Shown: positions 16,958-25,670, numbered from the stretch's first letter. The stretch is DNA of 64,000 nt from Dehalococcoidia bacterium UBA2991 (GCA_002346645.1 DEAD01000001.1:84561-148560), one strand, 5' to 3'. The notes: generated by a model from the sequence alone, not told the origin. Program-made: numbers and translations.

Positions 16958-17610
16958 GAGCGGTGTTCTGGGATCTAGATGACACCATATTGAATACCCT
17001 CCCGGGCCGCATGGAGGCACTCGCCGGCACTTACGAAGACTGTCTTAACACCCAAGTTGATGCTCATGCAGTTTGGCGAGAACACAGTGGTTATTCCCTA
17101 GAGGCACTTGCGAGAGAGCTCCTAGGTGAAGACTGGCGCCGATTTGCCGAACGCTACCGGGAACGGTATTACGCCATTGAGTTCCCACTAGAGCCCTTTC
17201 CAGGGGTCGTAGAGACCCTTGATGCCTTGGTAGCTGAGGGGCTCGAACTAGCAGTGGTGACCTCAAAGATCTCATGGGGAGCAACGGGGGAACTCACACG
17301 CACGGGCTTACTGGACCGCTTTGCCACAGTAGTTGGCCACGACGACTGTGAGCGCCATAAGCCAGAGCCCGAACCCCTATTCGTAGCGATGGAGCGACTG
17401 TGCCTCGACGATCCCAGCGCTATAGCGTATGTGGGAGATACCCCTGCGGACGTAAGGGCAGCAAAGGCAGCCGGATGCCATTCCATCGGTGCGATTTGGG
17501 GATCTCTGGACGCAGAACGAGTTCGGGCAGAAAGCCCAGACCTACTAGCAGAGGAACCGGCCGAAGTTCTCTCCTATGTTCGCCTCACTGCCGAAGGTGG
17601 AATTCAGTGA
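16954..17610 (+). CDS. HAD-superfamily hydrolase, Cof/Gph-like
   Basis: The 218-residue product is a HAD phosphatase. Motif I is F-W-D-L-D-D-T near residue 5, motif II is an V-V-T-S-K segment around residue 108, the lysine motif is H-K-P-E-P, and motif III is Y-V-G-D-T-P-A-D near residue 155. A helical cap lies between motifs I and II, as in phosphoglycolate phosphatase-like members. I chose ATG 16954, which overlaps the previous stop (ATGA); earlier in-frame starts fall inside the fusion gene. The substrate is unknown; a metabolite-repair role in the trp operon is possible. Confidence 0.85.
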   Translation: MRAVFWDLDDTILNTLPGRMEALAGTYEDCLNTQVDAHAVWREHSGYSLEALARELLGEDWRRFAERYRERYYAIEFPLEPFPGVVETLDALVAEGLELAVVTSKISWGATGELTRTGLLDRFATVVGHDDCERHKPEPEPLFVAMERLCLDDPSAIAYVGDTPADVRAAKAAGCHSIGAIWGSLDAERVRAESPDLLAEEPAEVLSYVRLTAEGGIQ

Positions 17611-17936
17611 TGCAGGCACCTGCAGTAAAGAACATCGCCCACGTAGCAGTACGTTTCTACAAATCAAATGCGATCGACCTGGCTATCGTACCGCTGCTAG
17701 AGGAAACAGCAGGTTTTACCAGAGGAGCAGGGGATGGTTACTTTCTCGTAGTGCTGCTGGGAGAGCCAGGAACAGCCTACCCTCTAGACCTGCAATCCCC
17801 TGGAGCTTTCGATGCCCGTTACCTAGCAGAAAAGTTCCACCTAGACCGTCGCGGTTTTGGCTATACACCTGAGGAGCTAGCGTTAGCACTACAAGAAGTG
17901 ACGGCTGACCTGCGCAGGGAAGGGACCCTCGACTAA
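17610..17936 (+). CDS. Unrecognised small protein inside the trp operon
   Basis: I do not recognise this 108-residue protein. It starts at ATG 17610, overlapping the HAD stop by one base, and its TAA overlaps the trpG start, so it is clearly part of the operon. The product is soluble and mixed alpha/beta. It has a hydrophobic core segment (GYFLVVLLGEPG), the stretch LDLQSPGAFDARYLAEKFHL in the middle, and a helical, charged C-terminus. There is no signal peptide, membrane segment or cysteine pair. The length and overlaps argue that it is a real gene. A pathway-linked accessory role is inferred from position only. Confidence 0.7.
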   Translation: MQAPAVKNIAHVAVRFYKSNAIDLAIVPLLEETAGFTRGAGDGYFLVVLLGEPGTAYPLDLQSPGAFDARYLAEKFHLDRRGFGYTPEELALALQEVTADLRREGTLD

Positions 17937-18523
17937 TGACAACACTGCTAATCGACAACTACGACAGCTTTACCTACAACATCTATCAGTATCTCTCCGA
18001 GTTGGGCGCAGAAATTGTGGTGCACCGAAACAACAAGGTAACGGTTAAGAAATGTGAAGACCTAAATCCTGACCGGGTGGTCATCTCACCAGGCCCAGGA
18101 AGGCCATCAGGGGCAGGGGTGTCTACGGAGATCGTTCGGCGTTTCGCGGGTGTCGTTCCGGTACTGGGAATATGCCTCGGGCACCAGTGCATATGCGAGG
18201 CATTTGAGGGCGAGATCGTACAAGCAGGGGAGATCAAACACGGTAAGACCTCAACAATCAATCATGATGGGAAAGGCCTATTCGCAGGAGTTCCGAACCA
18301 GTTCACAGCAGTGCGTTATCACTCTCTTACGGCAGACCCACAAAGTCTGCCAGAGACTCTTCAGGTGTCGGCTCGCTCCGAGAGCGGCATCATCATGGGA
18401 GTTCGGCACAAGCATTTCACGGTCGAGGGAGTTCAGTTTCACCCGGAATCAATTGCTACGGAACATGGGAAGGCGCTACTTCAAAACTTCCTAGAGCTCT
18501 CAGGAGGAGAGTGGGGACAATGA
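17936..18523 (+). CDS. trpG: Anthranilate synthase component II (glutamine amidotransferase)
   Basis: TrpG hydrolyses glutamine and passes ammonia to TrpE. The class I amidotransferase triad is visible: Cys80 in GICLGHQ and the His-Glu pair in GVQFHPES. The early IDNYDSFTYN motif and PGPGRP are standard. The 195 residues are the expected length. The ATG overlaps the TAA of the preceding unknown gene, and the stop overlaps trpD. In some bacteria the same subunit also serves p-aminobenzoate synthase (PabA role), but no pabB is seen here. Confidence 0.96.
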   Translation: MTTLLIDNYDSFTYNIYQYLSELGAEIVVHRNNKVTVKKCEDLNPDRVVISPGPGRPSGAGVSTEIVRRFAGVVPVLGICLGHQCICEAFEGEIVQAGEIKHGKTSTINHDGKGLFAGVPNQFTAVRYHSLTADPQSLPETLQVSARSESGIIMGVRHKHFTVEGVQFHPESIATEHGKALLQNFLELSGGEWGQ

Positions 18524-19536
18524 CAGCACTACAGTCGGCGATTGTTGCATTGCTGGATGAGGGGAGCATCGAACCCAACGTTGCTGCAGCTGCGCTTGAG
18601 GCCATCATGCAGGGCGAAGCGACTGAGGCGCAGATGGGAGCGTTTCTCGCTGGAATGCGCACTCACGGCGAAACTCCAGAAATCTTGGCAGCCTGCTGGG
18701 GAGTGATGGAGCGCCACGCAGAGCCAATCGCAGTGGGAGAAGTTGTTGACTTGTGTGGAACCGGTGGGGACAGAGCAGATACGTTCAACGTTTCGACAGC
18801 AGCAGCTTTCGTTGTAGCGGGAGCGGGAGGACGTGTGGCCAAACACGGAAACCGAGCAGCTTCCTCAAAATGTGGCTCCGCCGATTTGCTGGAAGCATTG
18901 GGGGCAAATATCGATCTAGGAGGTGAAGATGTATCCCGAGTGATAGAGGGCTGTGGCTTTGGATTCCTATTCGCACAACGCTTCCACCCAGCGATGCGAT
19001 TCCTGGGTGGGCCTCGCCGAGAGCTGGGAACCCGCACAATCTTCAACGTCTTAGGGCCAATATCGAATCCAGCCCAACCACGAGCCCAGCTGACCGGCGT
19101 AAGCACCGAAAAGCAGGGCCTTTTGATTGCTGAAGCATTTCGCATTCGTGGCCTCGAACGAGCAATGGTTGTGCACGCCAAAGATGGGCTCGATGAGATT
19201 AGCCCTGCCACACCCACCCACGCCTGGATCCTAGACAACGGTCAACTACGAGAGGAAGAGTTAACGCCAGATATGTTCGGGGTGGAGGGCTGCTCACTAG
19301 AAGAGGTAGCGGGTGGAGCAGCAGAAGAGAACGCAGAAACTCTAAGGAACACGCTCTCTGGACAGGGAGGGGCTGTTTTGGATTTCGTAACACTGAACGC
19401 AGCTGCAGGTTGCTGGGTGGCAGGGCTGGCAGACAGCTTCACGGAAGGAGCTGCGCAAGCACGGGAGTCAATCGCGTCGGGAACGGCAAAGACAGTTGCA
19501 GAATCTTATGTGCGATTAACACAGGAGATCTCGTGA
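18520..19536 (+). CDS. trpD: Anthranilate phosphoribosyltransferase
   Basis: TrpD joins anthranilate to PRPP. The glycine-rich PRPP-binding motif CGTGGD near residue 80, the N-V-S-T segment after it, and K-H-G-N-R-A-A-S-S are all present. The 338 residues match the family. I chose ATG 18520 because GGAGGAGAG lies 10-17 bases upstream and the start overlaps the trpG stop as ATGA; a GTG at 18511 is in frame but too close to that site. The trpC GTG overlaps the trpD stop by four bases. Confidence 0.96.
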   Translation: MTALQSAIVALLDEGSIEPNVAAAALEAIMQGEATEAQMGAFLAGMRTHGETPEILAACWGVMERHAEPIAVGEVVDLCGTGGDRADTFNVSTAAAFVVAGAGGRVAKHGNRAASSKCGSADLLEALGANIDLGGEDVSRVIEGCGFGFLFAQRFHPAMRFLGGPRRELGTRTIFNVLGPISNPAQPRAQLTGVSTEKQGLLIAEAFRIRGLERAMVVHAKDGLDEISPATPTHAWILDNGQLREEELTPDMFGVEGCSLEEVAGGAAEENAETLRNTLSGQGGAVLDFVTLNAAAGCWVAGLADSFTEGAAQARESIASGTAKTVAESYVRLTQEIS

Positions 19537-20336
19537 CCTCGCCAAGCATCCTTGAGATGATCGTTGCGAAACGTCGCGAGGATATCGCCCAAGCCAAAGT
19601 CGTTCGTCCCATCGGGGAGTTGCAACGGGAAGCAGACTCTGGCTTACCACCTATCAACTTCAAGGTTCGCCTCGAACATTCTCCACCAGCAGTGATCGCA
19701 GAGATCAAAAGAGCCTCGCCAAGTAAAGGCGACATCGCACCAGCAATGGATGCAGCCCAACAGGCAATCCGTTACGCACGTGGCGGTGCTGCGGCAATCT
19801 CTGTTCTGACTGAGCCTCAATGGTTCAAAGGAACACTAGAAGACCTGCGAAAAACGCGAGAAGCCTTAGAAGTATTGGGCGCAAATCGACCGGGGGTACT
19901 ACGCAAAGATTTCATAATCGACGAATACCAAGTTCTGGAAGCTCGCATATACGGAGCCGATGCAGTGCTCTTGATCGTTTCCTGCCTTGATGACGAATCT
20001 CTCGCAAGGCTGCTCTCTTACTCGCAAGATTTGGGAATGGACGCGCTAGTCGAAGTAAACAACAGTGAAGAAATGGAGCGAGCAGGACAGGCGGGAGCAC
20101 AGCTGATAGGGATCAATAATCGCGACCTAAACACTTTCGATGTCGACCTCAGTACGACTGAACGGCTAGCAGGAGAAACACCAAATGGCTCGCTATTGGC
20201 AGCACTGAGCGGCATCAACAAGCGGGAAGACGTAGCCCGCTTTGAAGAGGTAGGCGCAACGGCAGTGCTTATTGGAGAGGCTCTCATGCGCGCCGCAGAC
20301 CCAAAAGTCTTGATTGCAGAGCTAAGAGGACAATGA
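19533..20336 (+). CDS. trpC: Indole-3-glycerol-phosphate synthase
   Basis: TrpC cyclises carboxyphenylamino-deoxyribulose phosphate to indole-3-glycerol phosphate. The TIM-barrel signature motifs are AEIKRASPSKG, V-L-T-E-P-Q-W-F, LRKDFIIDEYQV and G-I-N-N-R-D-L near residue 190. From GTG 19533 the product is 267 residues, the usual length; longer in-frame readings start inside trpD. The stop overlaps trpF (ATGA). Confidence 0.96.
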   Translation: MTSPSILEMIVAKRREDIAQAKVVRPIGELQREADSGLPPINFKVRLEHSPPAVIAEIKRASPSKGDIAPAMDAAQQAIRYARGGAAAISVLTEPQWFKGTLEDLRKTREALEVLGANRPGVLRKDFIIDEYQVLEARIYGADAVLLIVSCLDDESLARLLSYSQDLGMDALVEVNNSEEMERAGQAGAQLIGINNRDLNTFDVDLSTTERLAGETPNGSLLAALSGINKREDVARFEEVGATAVLIGEALMRAADPKVLIAELRGQ

Positions 20337-21070
20337 CGCGAGTCAAGATTTGCGGCGTAAGGGACGCCGAGACAGCGCGTGAAGCGGTTAGAGCAGGAGC
20401 CGACTTCATCGGGATGGTTTTCGCAGAGTCCAAGCGGCAGGTAACACCACTACAGTGCCACGAGGTTGTCACGGCAATTCGAGAGACCCGACAAAGCCAG
20501 GAAGTCGCTCGCATTGAAGGCCCGAGACGAGACGAGGTACGAGGAGCAAGCTGGTTTGGGGCTTGGAACGAGGCTATAGACGACTCGCTCGCACGATGGC
20601 GCCCGCTAATTGTGGGAGTGTTCGCTGACCAGGAAGTAGCGGATGCCAACGAAATCGTAGAAGCAGCAGGCCTAGAATTGATCCAGCTTTCCGGGGGGGA
20701 AGATGACCAATTCGTGCACCAAGTACGCTCACCTGTATTGAAAGTCGTCCACGTTCATCCCGAAACAACAGCGGACGATGTACTGGAAACAACCGCACCA
20801 GGTGCAGCAGCAGGCATTCTGCTCGACACAGAGTCGGAATCTCTGCGCGGGGGGACGGGCAAAACGTTCAACTGGCAAGTGGCGGCAGAGGTTGGGCAGC
20901 GGCTCCCACTTATGTTGGCAGGGGGACTCTCGCCCAGCAACGTGGCAGATGCAGTGAGCTTAGCCCAGCCATGGGCAGTAGACGTCTCCAGTGGCGTGGA
21001 GACAGCAGGAGTAAAAGACATCGAGAAGATGCGCGCATTTATCCGCGCCGCGAAGGGAATTAGCCAATGA
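20333..21070 (+). CDS. trpF: Phosphoribosylanthranilate isomerase
   Basis: TrpF isomerises phosphoribosyl-anthranilate by an Amadori rearrangement. The catalytic Cys7 in K-I-C-G-V-R and the V-D-V-S-S-G-V-E motif near residue 220, which contains the catalytic Asp, are present. At 245 residues it is longer than the common 200-210; the extra stretch lies around residues 48-82 (arginine- and tryptophan-rich), before IVGVFAD. The pathway order trpC-trpF-trpB is conserved. The stop overlaps the trpB start. Confidence 0.94.
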   Translation: MTRVKICGVRDAETAREAVRAGADFIGMVFAESKRQVTPLQCHEVVTAIRETRQSQEVARIEGPRRDEVRGASWFGAWNEAIDDSLARWRPLIVGVFADQEVADANEIVEAAGLELIQLSGGEDDQFVHQVRSPVLKVVHVHPETTADDVLETTAPGAAAGILLDTESESLRGGTGKTFNWQVAAEVGQRLPLMLAGGLSPSNVADAVSLAQPWAVDVSSGVETAGVKDIEKMRAFIRAAKGISQ

Positions 21071-22266
21071 GCATGGAGACAAGTAGCGAGCTGGCCCCAA
21101 GGTTTGGAGACTTCGGCGGACGGTACATCCCAGAAGTCTTAGTAGCGGCACACGAGGAGCTAGAAGAGGCCTACATCAAAGCTCGGAACGACACCACCTT
21201 TAACGAGGAGCTGGCCGAACTGGGACGTCACTATGTAGGAAGGCCGACACCCCTCTACTTCGCACAGCGCCTCACACAGGAAGTGGGTGGTGCGCGCCTA
21301 TGGCTGAAGCGAGAAGACCTGGCACACACTGGTGCCCACAAGATCAACAATGCTCTAGGCCAGGCACTATTGGCAAAACGCCTGGACAAACCCCGCATCA
21401 TCGCAGAAACAGGAGCAGGGCAGCATGGCGTTGCGACAGCAACGGTATGCGCAATGCTAGGCCTCGAGTGCGTGGTCTATATGGGCACAGAGGACATCCG
21501 CCGGCAGTCACTAAATGTGTTCCGAATGAAAATGCTGGGGGCAGAGGTCGTACCTGTAGATTCGGGAAACTGCACCCTAAAGGACGCAATCAACGAAGCG
21601 ATGCGGGATTGGGTGACCAACGTACGTACAACGCATTACCTGATCGGATCAGCGATTGGGCCCCACCCGTTTCCGACAATGGTGCGAGACTTCCAGTCGG
21701 TAATCGGGAGAGAGGCTCGGACACAGATGCTGGAGCAGGCAGGAAGACTGCCAGAGGTTGCAGTTGCATGCGTGGGCGGGGGGAGCAACGCCATAGGTCT
21801 ATTCCATCCCTTCGTAGAGGACCCTGTACGTCTTATAGGCGTGGAAGCAGCCGGGGAGGGGCTTTCAGTTCCTGGACGAAACGCTGCTACGTTAGTAGCA
21901 GGAAGCCCGGGAGTACTACACGGCACACACACATACCTTCTGCAAGACGAGGCAGGTCAAATCCTTGAAACGCACAGCATCTCAGCTGGGCTCGACTATC
22001 CGGGCGTGGGGCCAGAACACTCATGGCTAAAGACAAGCGGGCGGGCGGAGTACATCGCAGCGGACGATAAGGAGGCTCTTGCAGGATTCAAACGACTGAC
22101 GCAGAGCGAAGGGATCATCCCTGCCTTGGAGCCAGCCCATGCCATACACGCAGCAGTCCGCTTGGCAGAGGAGGTCGGCGAGGGGGGTGACATTCTGATT
22201 GGACTGAGTGGCCGGGGCGACAAAGATATGCATACGGTCGCCGAGGCATTGGGCGTGACGCTCTGA
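21067..22266 (+). CDS. trpB: Tryptophan synthase beta subunit
   Basis: TrpB condenses indole with serine using pyridoxal phosphate. Lys92 in GAHKINNA is the PLP Schiff base lysine. The phosphate-binding GGGSNA and E-T-G-A-G-Q-H-G motifs are present. The 399 residues and N-terminal G-D-F-G-G-R-Y-I-P-E identify the standard TrpB1 class that pairs with TrpA, rather than the stand-alone TrpB2 class. A CPBP protease gene separates it from trpA, which is unusual. Confidence 0.97.
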   Translation: MSMETSSELAPRFGDFGGRYIPEVLVAAHEELEEAYIKARNDTTFNEELAELGRHYVGRPTPLYFAQRLTQEVGGARLWLKREDLAHTGAHKINNALGQALLAKRLDKPRIIAETGAGQHGVATATVCAMLGLECVVYMGTEDIRRQSLNVFRMKMLGAEVVPVDSGNCTLKDAINEAMRDWVTNVRTTHYLIGSAIGPHPFPTMVRDFQSVIGREARTQMLEQAGRLPEVAVACVGGGSNAIGLFHPFVEDPVRLIGVEAAGEGLSVPGRNAATLVAGSPGVLHGTHTYLLQDEAGQILETHSISAGLDYPGVGPEHSWLKTSGRAEYIAADDKEALAGFKRLTQSEGIIPALEPAHAIHAAVRLAEEVGEGGDILIGLSGRGDKDMHTVAEALGVTL

Positions 22267-22280
22267 ACGCACACGTCACG

Positions 22281-23108
22281 ATGCCTAGTCACCTGCCAGG
22301 AGGCCGAGAAGCTCTTCCCTGGGGTCCCCGACAGGTGTTGCTTGGAGTACTGGGGGCGCTGGCAGCACTGGCTGTAATGCTTGCTGTCTCCGCGCTCGTT
22401 CTCGAGGCTAGAGGAGAGCCCCGCGACGTCGGTGACTTGTTTGCAAAGGCCCGCGAAGTAACGGTCTACGCAGACCAACGACTGGCAGCCGCTACTAAAG
22501 GCGAGGAACTCCCAAAGACCCCGCAGATTTTGGGAGATCAGCAGGCGCTATCTCTTACGTTGGGGATCACCCTAGTACTACAACTGACGCTAGCCGGAGT
22601 AGTAGTAGGGGTCACAAGGCACAACCCAAGGGCATTAGCACAAAGGCTAGGTCTAACGAACCCCAACCTACGGGGCTTCTGGCGACCAGTAGTAGCAGTG
22701 ATCAGCTGTTATCTAATGATTGTGACCTATTCCGCGATCGTTAATGCTCTCGATATAGAGGCACTGCAGCCAGAAAGCACCGTCCCGTACGAAGTTGTAC
22801 GCAACCAGGGAACCCTTGCCCTAACGGGTCTCGTCGTGATTTTAGCTGCGCCATTTACGGAGGAACTACTCTACCGGGGACTCATTTTTGGAGGCCTGCA
22901 AAGATGGGGATTCTGGCCAGCGGCATTGATCTCAGGTGCAGCCTTCAGTGCAGTGCACTTCGAACCCGGAAGCCTGATTCCTTTCTTTATCATCGGTGTG
23001 ACGCTGGCGTGGCTGTTTTGGCGACGTGGCAATCTCTGGGAAAGCGTGGCCTTCCACATGCTCTTCAACACGCTTAGCTTCTCCCTCCTAATAGCAACGG
23101 AGTTGTAA
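22281..23108 (+). CDS. CPBP-family intramembrane glutamic/metalloprotease
   Basis: The 275-residue membrane protein has a hydrophobic N-terminal segment (residues 20-43), a soluble loop, and several later membrane helices. All three CPBP (Abi/CAAX-protease-like) motifs are present: EELLYRG near residue 195, F-S-A-V-H-F-E, and H-M-L-F-N near residue 258. Members include Rce1-type prenyl-protein proteases and bacterial proteins linked to bacteriocin immunity. The start is 14 bases after trpB and the end three bases before trpA, so it is inserted between two genes that are nearly always adjacent. The substrate is unknown. Confidence 0.88.
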   Translation: MPSHLPGGREALPWGPRQVLLGVLGALAALAVMLAVSALVLEARGEPRDVGDLFAKAREVTVYADQRLAAATKGEELPKTPQILGDQQALSLTLGITLVLQLTLAGVVVGVTRHNPRALAQRLGLTNPNLRGFWRPVVAVISCYLMIVTYSAIVNALDIEALQPESTVPYEVVRNQGTLALTGLVVILAAPFTEELLYRGLIFGGLQRWGFWPAALISGAAFSAVHFEPGSLIPFFIIGVTLAWLFWRRGNLWESVAFHMLFNTLSFSLLIATEL

Positions 23109-23111
23109 GGA

Positions 23112-23918
23112 ATGTCCAAAAGATTGCGGGCGCGTTTCGCGCAGACAAAAAGGGAGGGACGAGCAGCCTTTGTGGCCTATGTCATGGCTGGATTCCCAGA
23201 CCCTGACCACACGGTACCGCTCCTGCTAGGCCTAGAGGAGGGAGGGGCCGACGTGATCGAGTTAGGCATTCCCTTTACCGACCCGCTAGCTGACGGGGCG
23301 ACTATCCAGCATGCGAACGAGGTAGCGGTGTCAGCGGGTATCACTTTCGCGGACTGCCTCGAGATGGTGCAAGAGGCTAGGGCACAAGGACTATCGGCAC
23401 CACTCGTTCTAATGGGATACGAAAACCCCTTGCTGGCATACGGTGAAAAACAGGCAGCAGCCGATGCAGCAGCAGCGGGGGCAGATGGTTTCATCGTAGT
23501 GGACCTTCCTCCAGACGAAGCAAGCACCTTCCGACAAGCGTGCGAGGAGCAAGATGTTAGTTTCGTGCCACTAATTGCACCCACGACAGCAGAGAAGCGG
23601 ATGAAGACAATTACCTCAGCTGCAAACTCGTTTATTTACTGCGTTAGCGTGACCGGAACCACAGGACAGCGCGCAGAATTACCTCCCTCAATTGGCGAGC
23701 TAGTAACAACAATTAGACGGTACACAGAATTACCAATCGCAGTAGGATTTGGAGTATCCACACGAGATCAGGTAGCAGAGGTAGGAAGTGTTGCCGAGGG
23801 CGTGATCGTGGGCTCTGCTATTATCTCGGCCATCGAAGCGGGGACAGTCGATGGTTGCGTCGAAAGGGTTCGCTCGTATGTGGAGCGAGTTACGGGACGT
23901 AGCGTAGACAAAAGTTAG
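23112..23918 (+). CDS. trpA: Tryptophan synthase alpha subunit
   Basis: TrpA cleaves indole-3-glycerol phosphate to indole and glyceraldehyde-3-phosphate. The catalytic residues Glu50 (in V-I-E-L-G-I-P-F) and Asp61 (in DPLADG) are present, as are the M-G-Y-E-N-P and GFGVS motifs. The length of 268 is standard. The alpha2-beta2 complex with TrpB needs no adjacency, so the intervening protease gene need not harm function. aroH follows after 25 bases. Confidence 0.96.
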   Translation: MSKRLRARFAQTKREGRAAFVAYVMAGFPDPDHTVPLLLGLEEGGADVIELGIPFTDPLADGATIQHANEVAVSAGITFADCLEMVQEARAQGLSAPLVLMGYENPLLAYGEKQAAADAAAAGADGFIVVDLPPDEASTFRQACEEQDVSFVPLIAPTTAEKRMKTITSAANSFIYCVSVTGTTGQRAELPPSIGELVTTIRRYTELPIAVGFGVSTRDQVAEVGSVAEGVIVGSAIISAIEAGTVDGCVERVRSYVERVTGRSVDKS

Positions 23919-23943
23919 GTCAAGCCCCGGAAAGTAGCTGACT

Positions 23944-24339
23944 ATGGCAGTTCGCGGCATCCGCGGAGCCATTACGGTGGAAAAGAACGAACGCGAGGCA
24001 ATTCTCGATGGAACGCGTGAGTTGCTGGAGGCTCTGGTAGATGCCAACAGCATTGCAGTAGCTGACATCGCATCCTGCCACTTCACCACATCACCAGACC
24101 TCAATGCAGATTTCCCAGCTGAAGCAACTAGACGACTGGAGGGATGGAAATACGTCCCACTTCTTTGCGGGCACGAAATGAATGTTCCCGGCTCTATGCA
24201 GAAATGCGTGCGAATTTTGCTCCACGTAAACACCGAGACCCCACCACAAGACATCCAGCACATTTATCTGCGCGACGCTAAGAGGTTACGGGCAGACCTT
24301 GCGCCAGCGGACGATGCAACTTCCCCGACGGGAGAGTGA
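23944..24339 (+). CDS. aroH: Chorismate mutase, AroH class
   Basis: This 131-residue protein is the small trimeric AroH type, which converts chorismate to prephenate. The key residues match Bacillus subtilis AroH even in number: Arg7 in VRGIRGA, Cys75, Glu78 and Arg90 around LLCGHEM and CVRILLHVN. F-T-T-S-P-D-L-N-A is another family segment. Being the last gene of the trp run, it would pull chorismate toward Phe/Tyr. A GCA-class chorismate mutase is excluded by fold motifs. No prephenate enzymes are seen in this window. Confidence 0.93.
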   Translation: MAVRGIRGAITVEKNEREAILDGTRELLEALVDANSIAVADIASCHFTTSPDLNADFPAEATRRLEGWKYVPLLCGHEMNVPGSMQKCVRILLHVNTETPPQDIQHIYLRDAKRLRADLAPADDATSPTGE

Positions 24340-24505
24340 AGCATCTTCGCACTTTGCTATAGGAGCGATTCACGAGATCATGAACAAAGCCTTTCGTTTG
24401 GAAGCCGTAGTCGAGCATACGGACCCCAGATTGGGGAAACCGGGACGGCAGGACGATTTAGGCAACGGCAATGTCGCCTGGGCGGGGAGCGGCCTTTGAG
24501 AGGCC

Positions 24506-25234
24506 ATGCTCGAAATTAGCCTTCCAACATTTCAAGGCCCTTTGGACCTTCTGTTATCGCTGATACAGCGTCGTGACCTCGATATCACAAAAGTATCATT
24601 GGTAGCTGTAGCAGATCAGTACCTCGAGGCGGTGCATGCCGACGATTCACTAGATGCAGCCGCATTGGCTGAATTCGTTTCAATCGGAGCAAAACTACTC
24701 CAACTAAAGTCTCGTGCGCTTCTTCCGGAACTGGCCGATAGCACAGAAGAACAGGAAGAGGAGGACCCCGGTGATGAGTTGGTGGCCCTACTTATCGAAT
24801 ACCGCCATTACCGGGACGCAGCAGACACATTAGGAGACCGTGCGGATGCAGGGTGGCGCACTTACCCACGAGGGGCCCCTCCTCCAGAAGCCCCCCCCGG
24901 AAACGCTCTTGATGGCATCACCCTCGAAGCAATCTATGCAGTGATGCTCGAAGTACTGGAGCGCATTCCAGAGGAACCAGAAGCAACCATTGAACGACCC
25001 GACGTTAGCTTGGCAGACCGAATCGCCACACTCGAAAAGCAGTTGCAGGGAAGAAGCCGATCGTTCTCGTTCCGGAAGATAATCGAAGGTTGTACAACAC
25101 GGGTCGAGGTAGTTGTGACTTTCATTGCACTATTGGAGCTCCTAAAGCGAGGAGCTTGCCAGGTTGAACAGTCCAAGGCTTGGGGAGATATCCGGGTCCG
25201 AAGCTTGGCTCAGCCTGTGACGAGTGGGCGCTGA
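24506..25234 (+). CDS. scpA: Segregation and condensation protein A
   Basis: ScpA is the kleisin that closes the SMC ring in bacterial chromosome condensation. The N-terminal motif F-Q-G-P-L-D-L-L-L-S-L-I near residue 10 and the K-S-R-A-L-L-P segment near residue 73 are diagnostic. An acidic linker (EEQEEEDPGDE) and a C-terminal winged-helix part follow, for 242 residues in total. scpB usually follows scpA, but here a VanZ-like gene overlaps the 3' end by 25 bases on the other strand. The 166-base gap before scpA shows no gene I can support. Confidence 0.92.
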   Translation: MLEISLPTFQGPLDLLLSLIQRRDLDITKVSLVAVADQYLEAVHADDSLDAAALAEFVSIGAKLLQLKSRALLPELADSTEEQEEEDPGDELVALLIEYRHYRDAADTLGDRADAGWRTYPRGAPPPEAPPGNALDGITLEAIYAVMLEVLERIPEEPEATIERPDVSLADRIATLEKQLQGRSRSFSFRKIIEGCTTRVEVVVTFIALLELLKRGACQVEQSKAWGDIRVRSLAQPVTSGR

Positions 25235-25596
25235 AAGCATCTTTTCCTGAGAAAGGCAGCGAGGGTCCAAAGCAGGAGGCCTACAGCGATGCCGATAGCA
25301 TCGAATAGCACATCCCTGAGGTCAGCCTCTCGGTGGGGGAGCCAGGACTGATACCACTCCTGGCCAAAGGCCAACAGCAGGGCTACCACCCCAACCAAAA
25401 CCAGCAGGGTCCTCAAACCAAAGCGCGAAAGGACAGCTCGGGAGAAACTGAGAAGGATGACAACGAAGACCACGAATTGGACCACATGGACCACATTCGC
25501 AATGACGCCACTGGAAGGGTCATCGGGACTAGGCATACTTGCCAGCGTGATCATGACCCCAAGCCAAACGAGCGCCAGAAGCAGTCGGAGGCGCAT
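25210..25596 (-). CDS. VanZ-like membrane protein
   Basis: The 128-residue protein has four hydrophobic segments (around residues 4-20, 30-50, 62-80 and 98-116). Between the third and fourth it has the VanZ-type polar loop F-G-Q-E-W-Y-Q, then L-P-H-R-E-A-D-L-R-D. In the family VanZ confers low teicoplanin resistance, but most homologues have unknown roles. It is the only minus-strand gene in a 23-kb plus-strand run, and its 3' end overlaps scpA. The function should be read as unknown. Confidence 0.8.
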   Translation of the reverse strand: MRLRLLLALVWLGVMITLASMPSPDDPSSGVIANVVHVVQFVVFVVILLSFSRAVLSRFGLRTLLVLVGVVALLLAFGQEWYQSWLPHREADLRDVLFDAIGIAVGLLLWTLAAFLRKRCFQRPLVTG

Positions 25597-25670
25597 GTGG
25601 GTAGTTTAGCGGGCAGCATCGTGCGAGAGTGGGAGGCGGCAGGGAGGCAAGGGTCCTCCGCCGGGGAGCC

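Noticed and set aside
21300..21968. 222-residue plus-strand frame inside trpB
   Set aside because: Out-of-frame overlap with a fully conserved gene; composition is typical of a shadow frame.
24299..24499. 66-residue frame in the gap before scpA
   Set aside because: Overlaps the end of aroH, no ribosome-binding site and no recognisable sequence.
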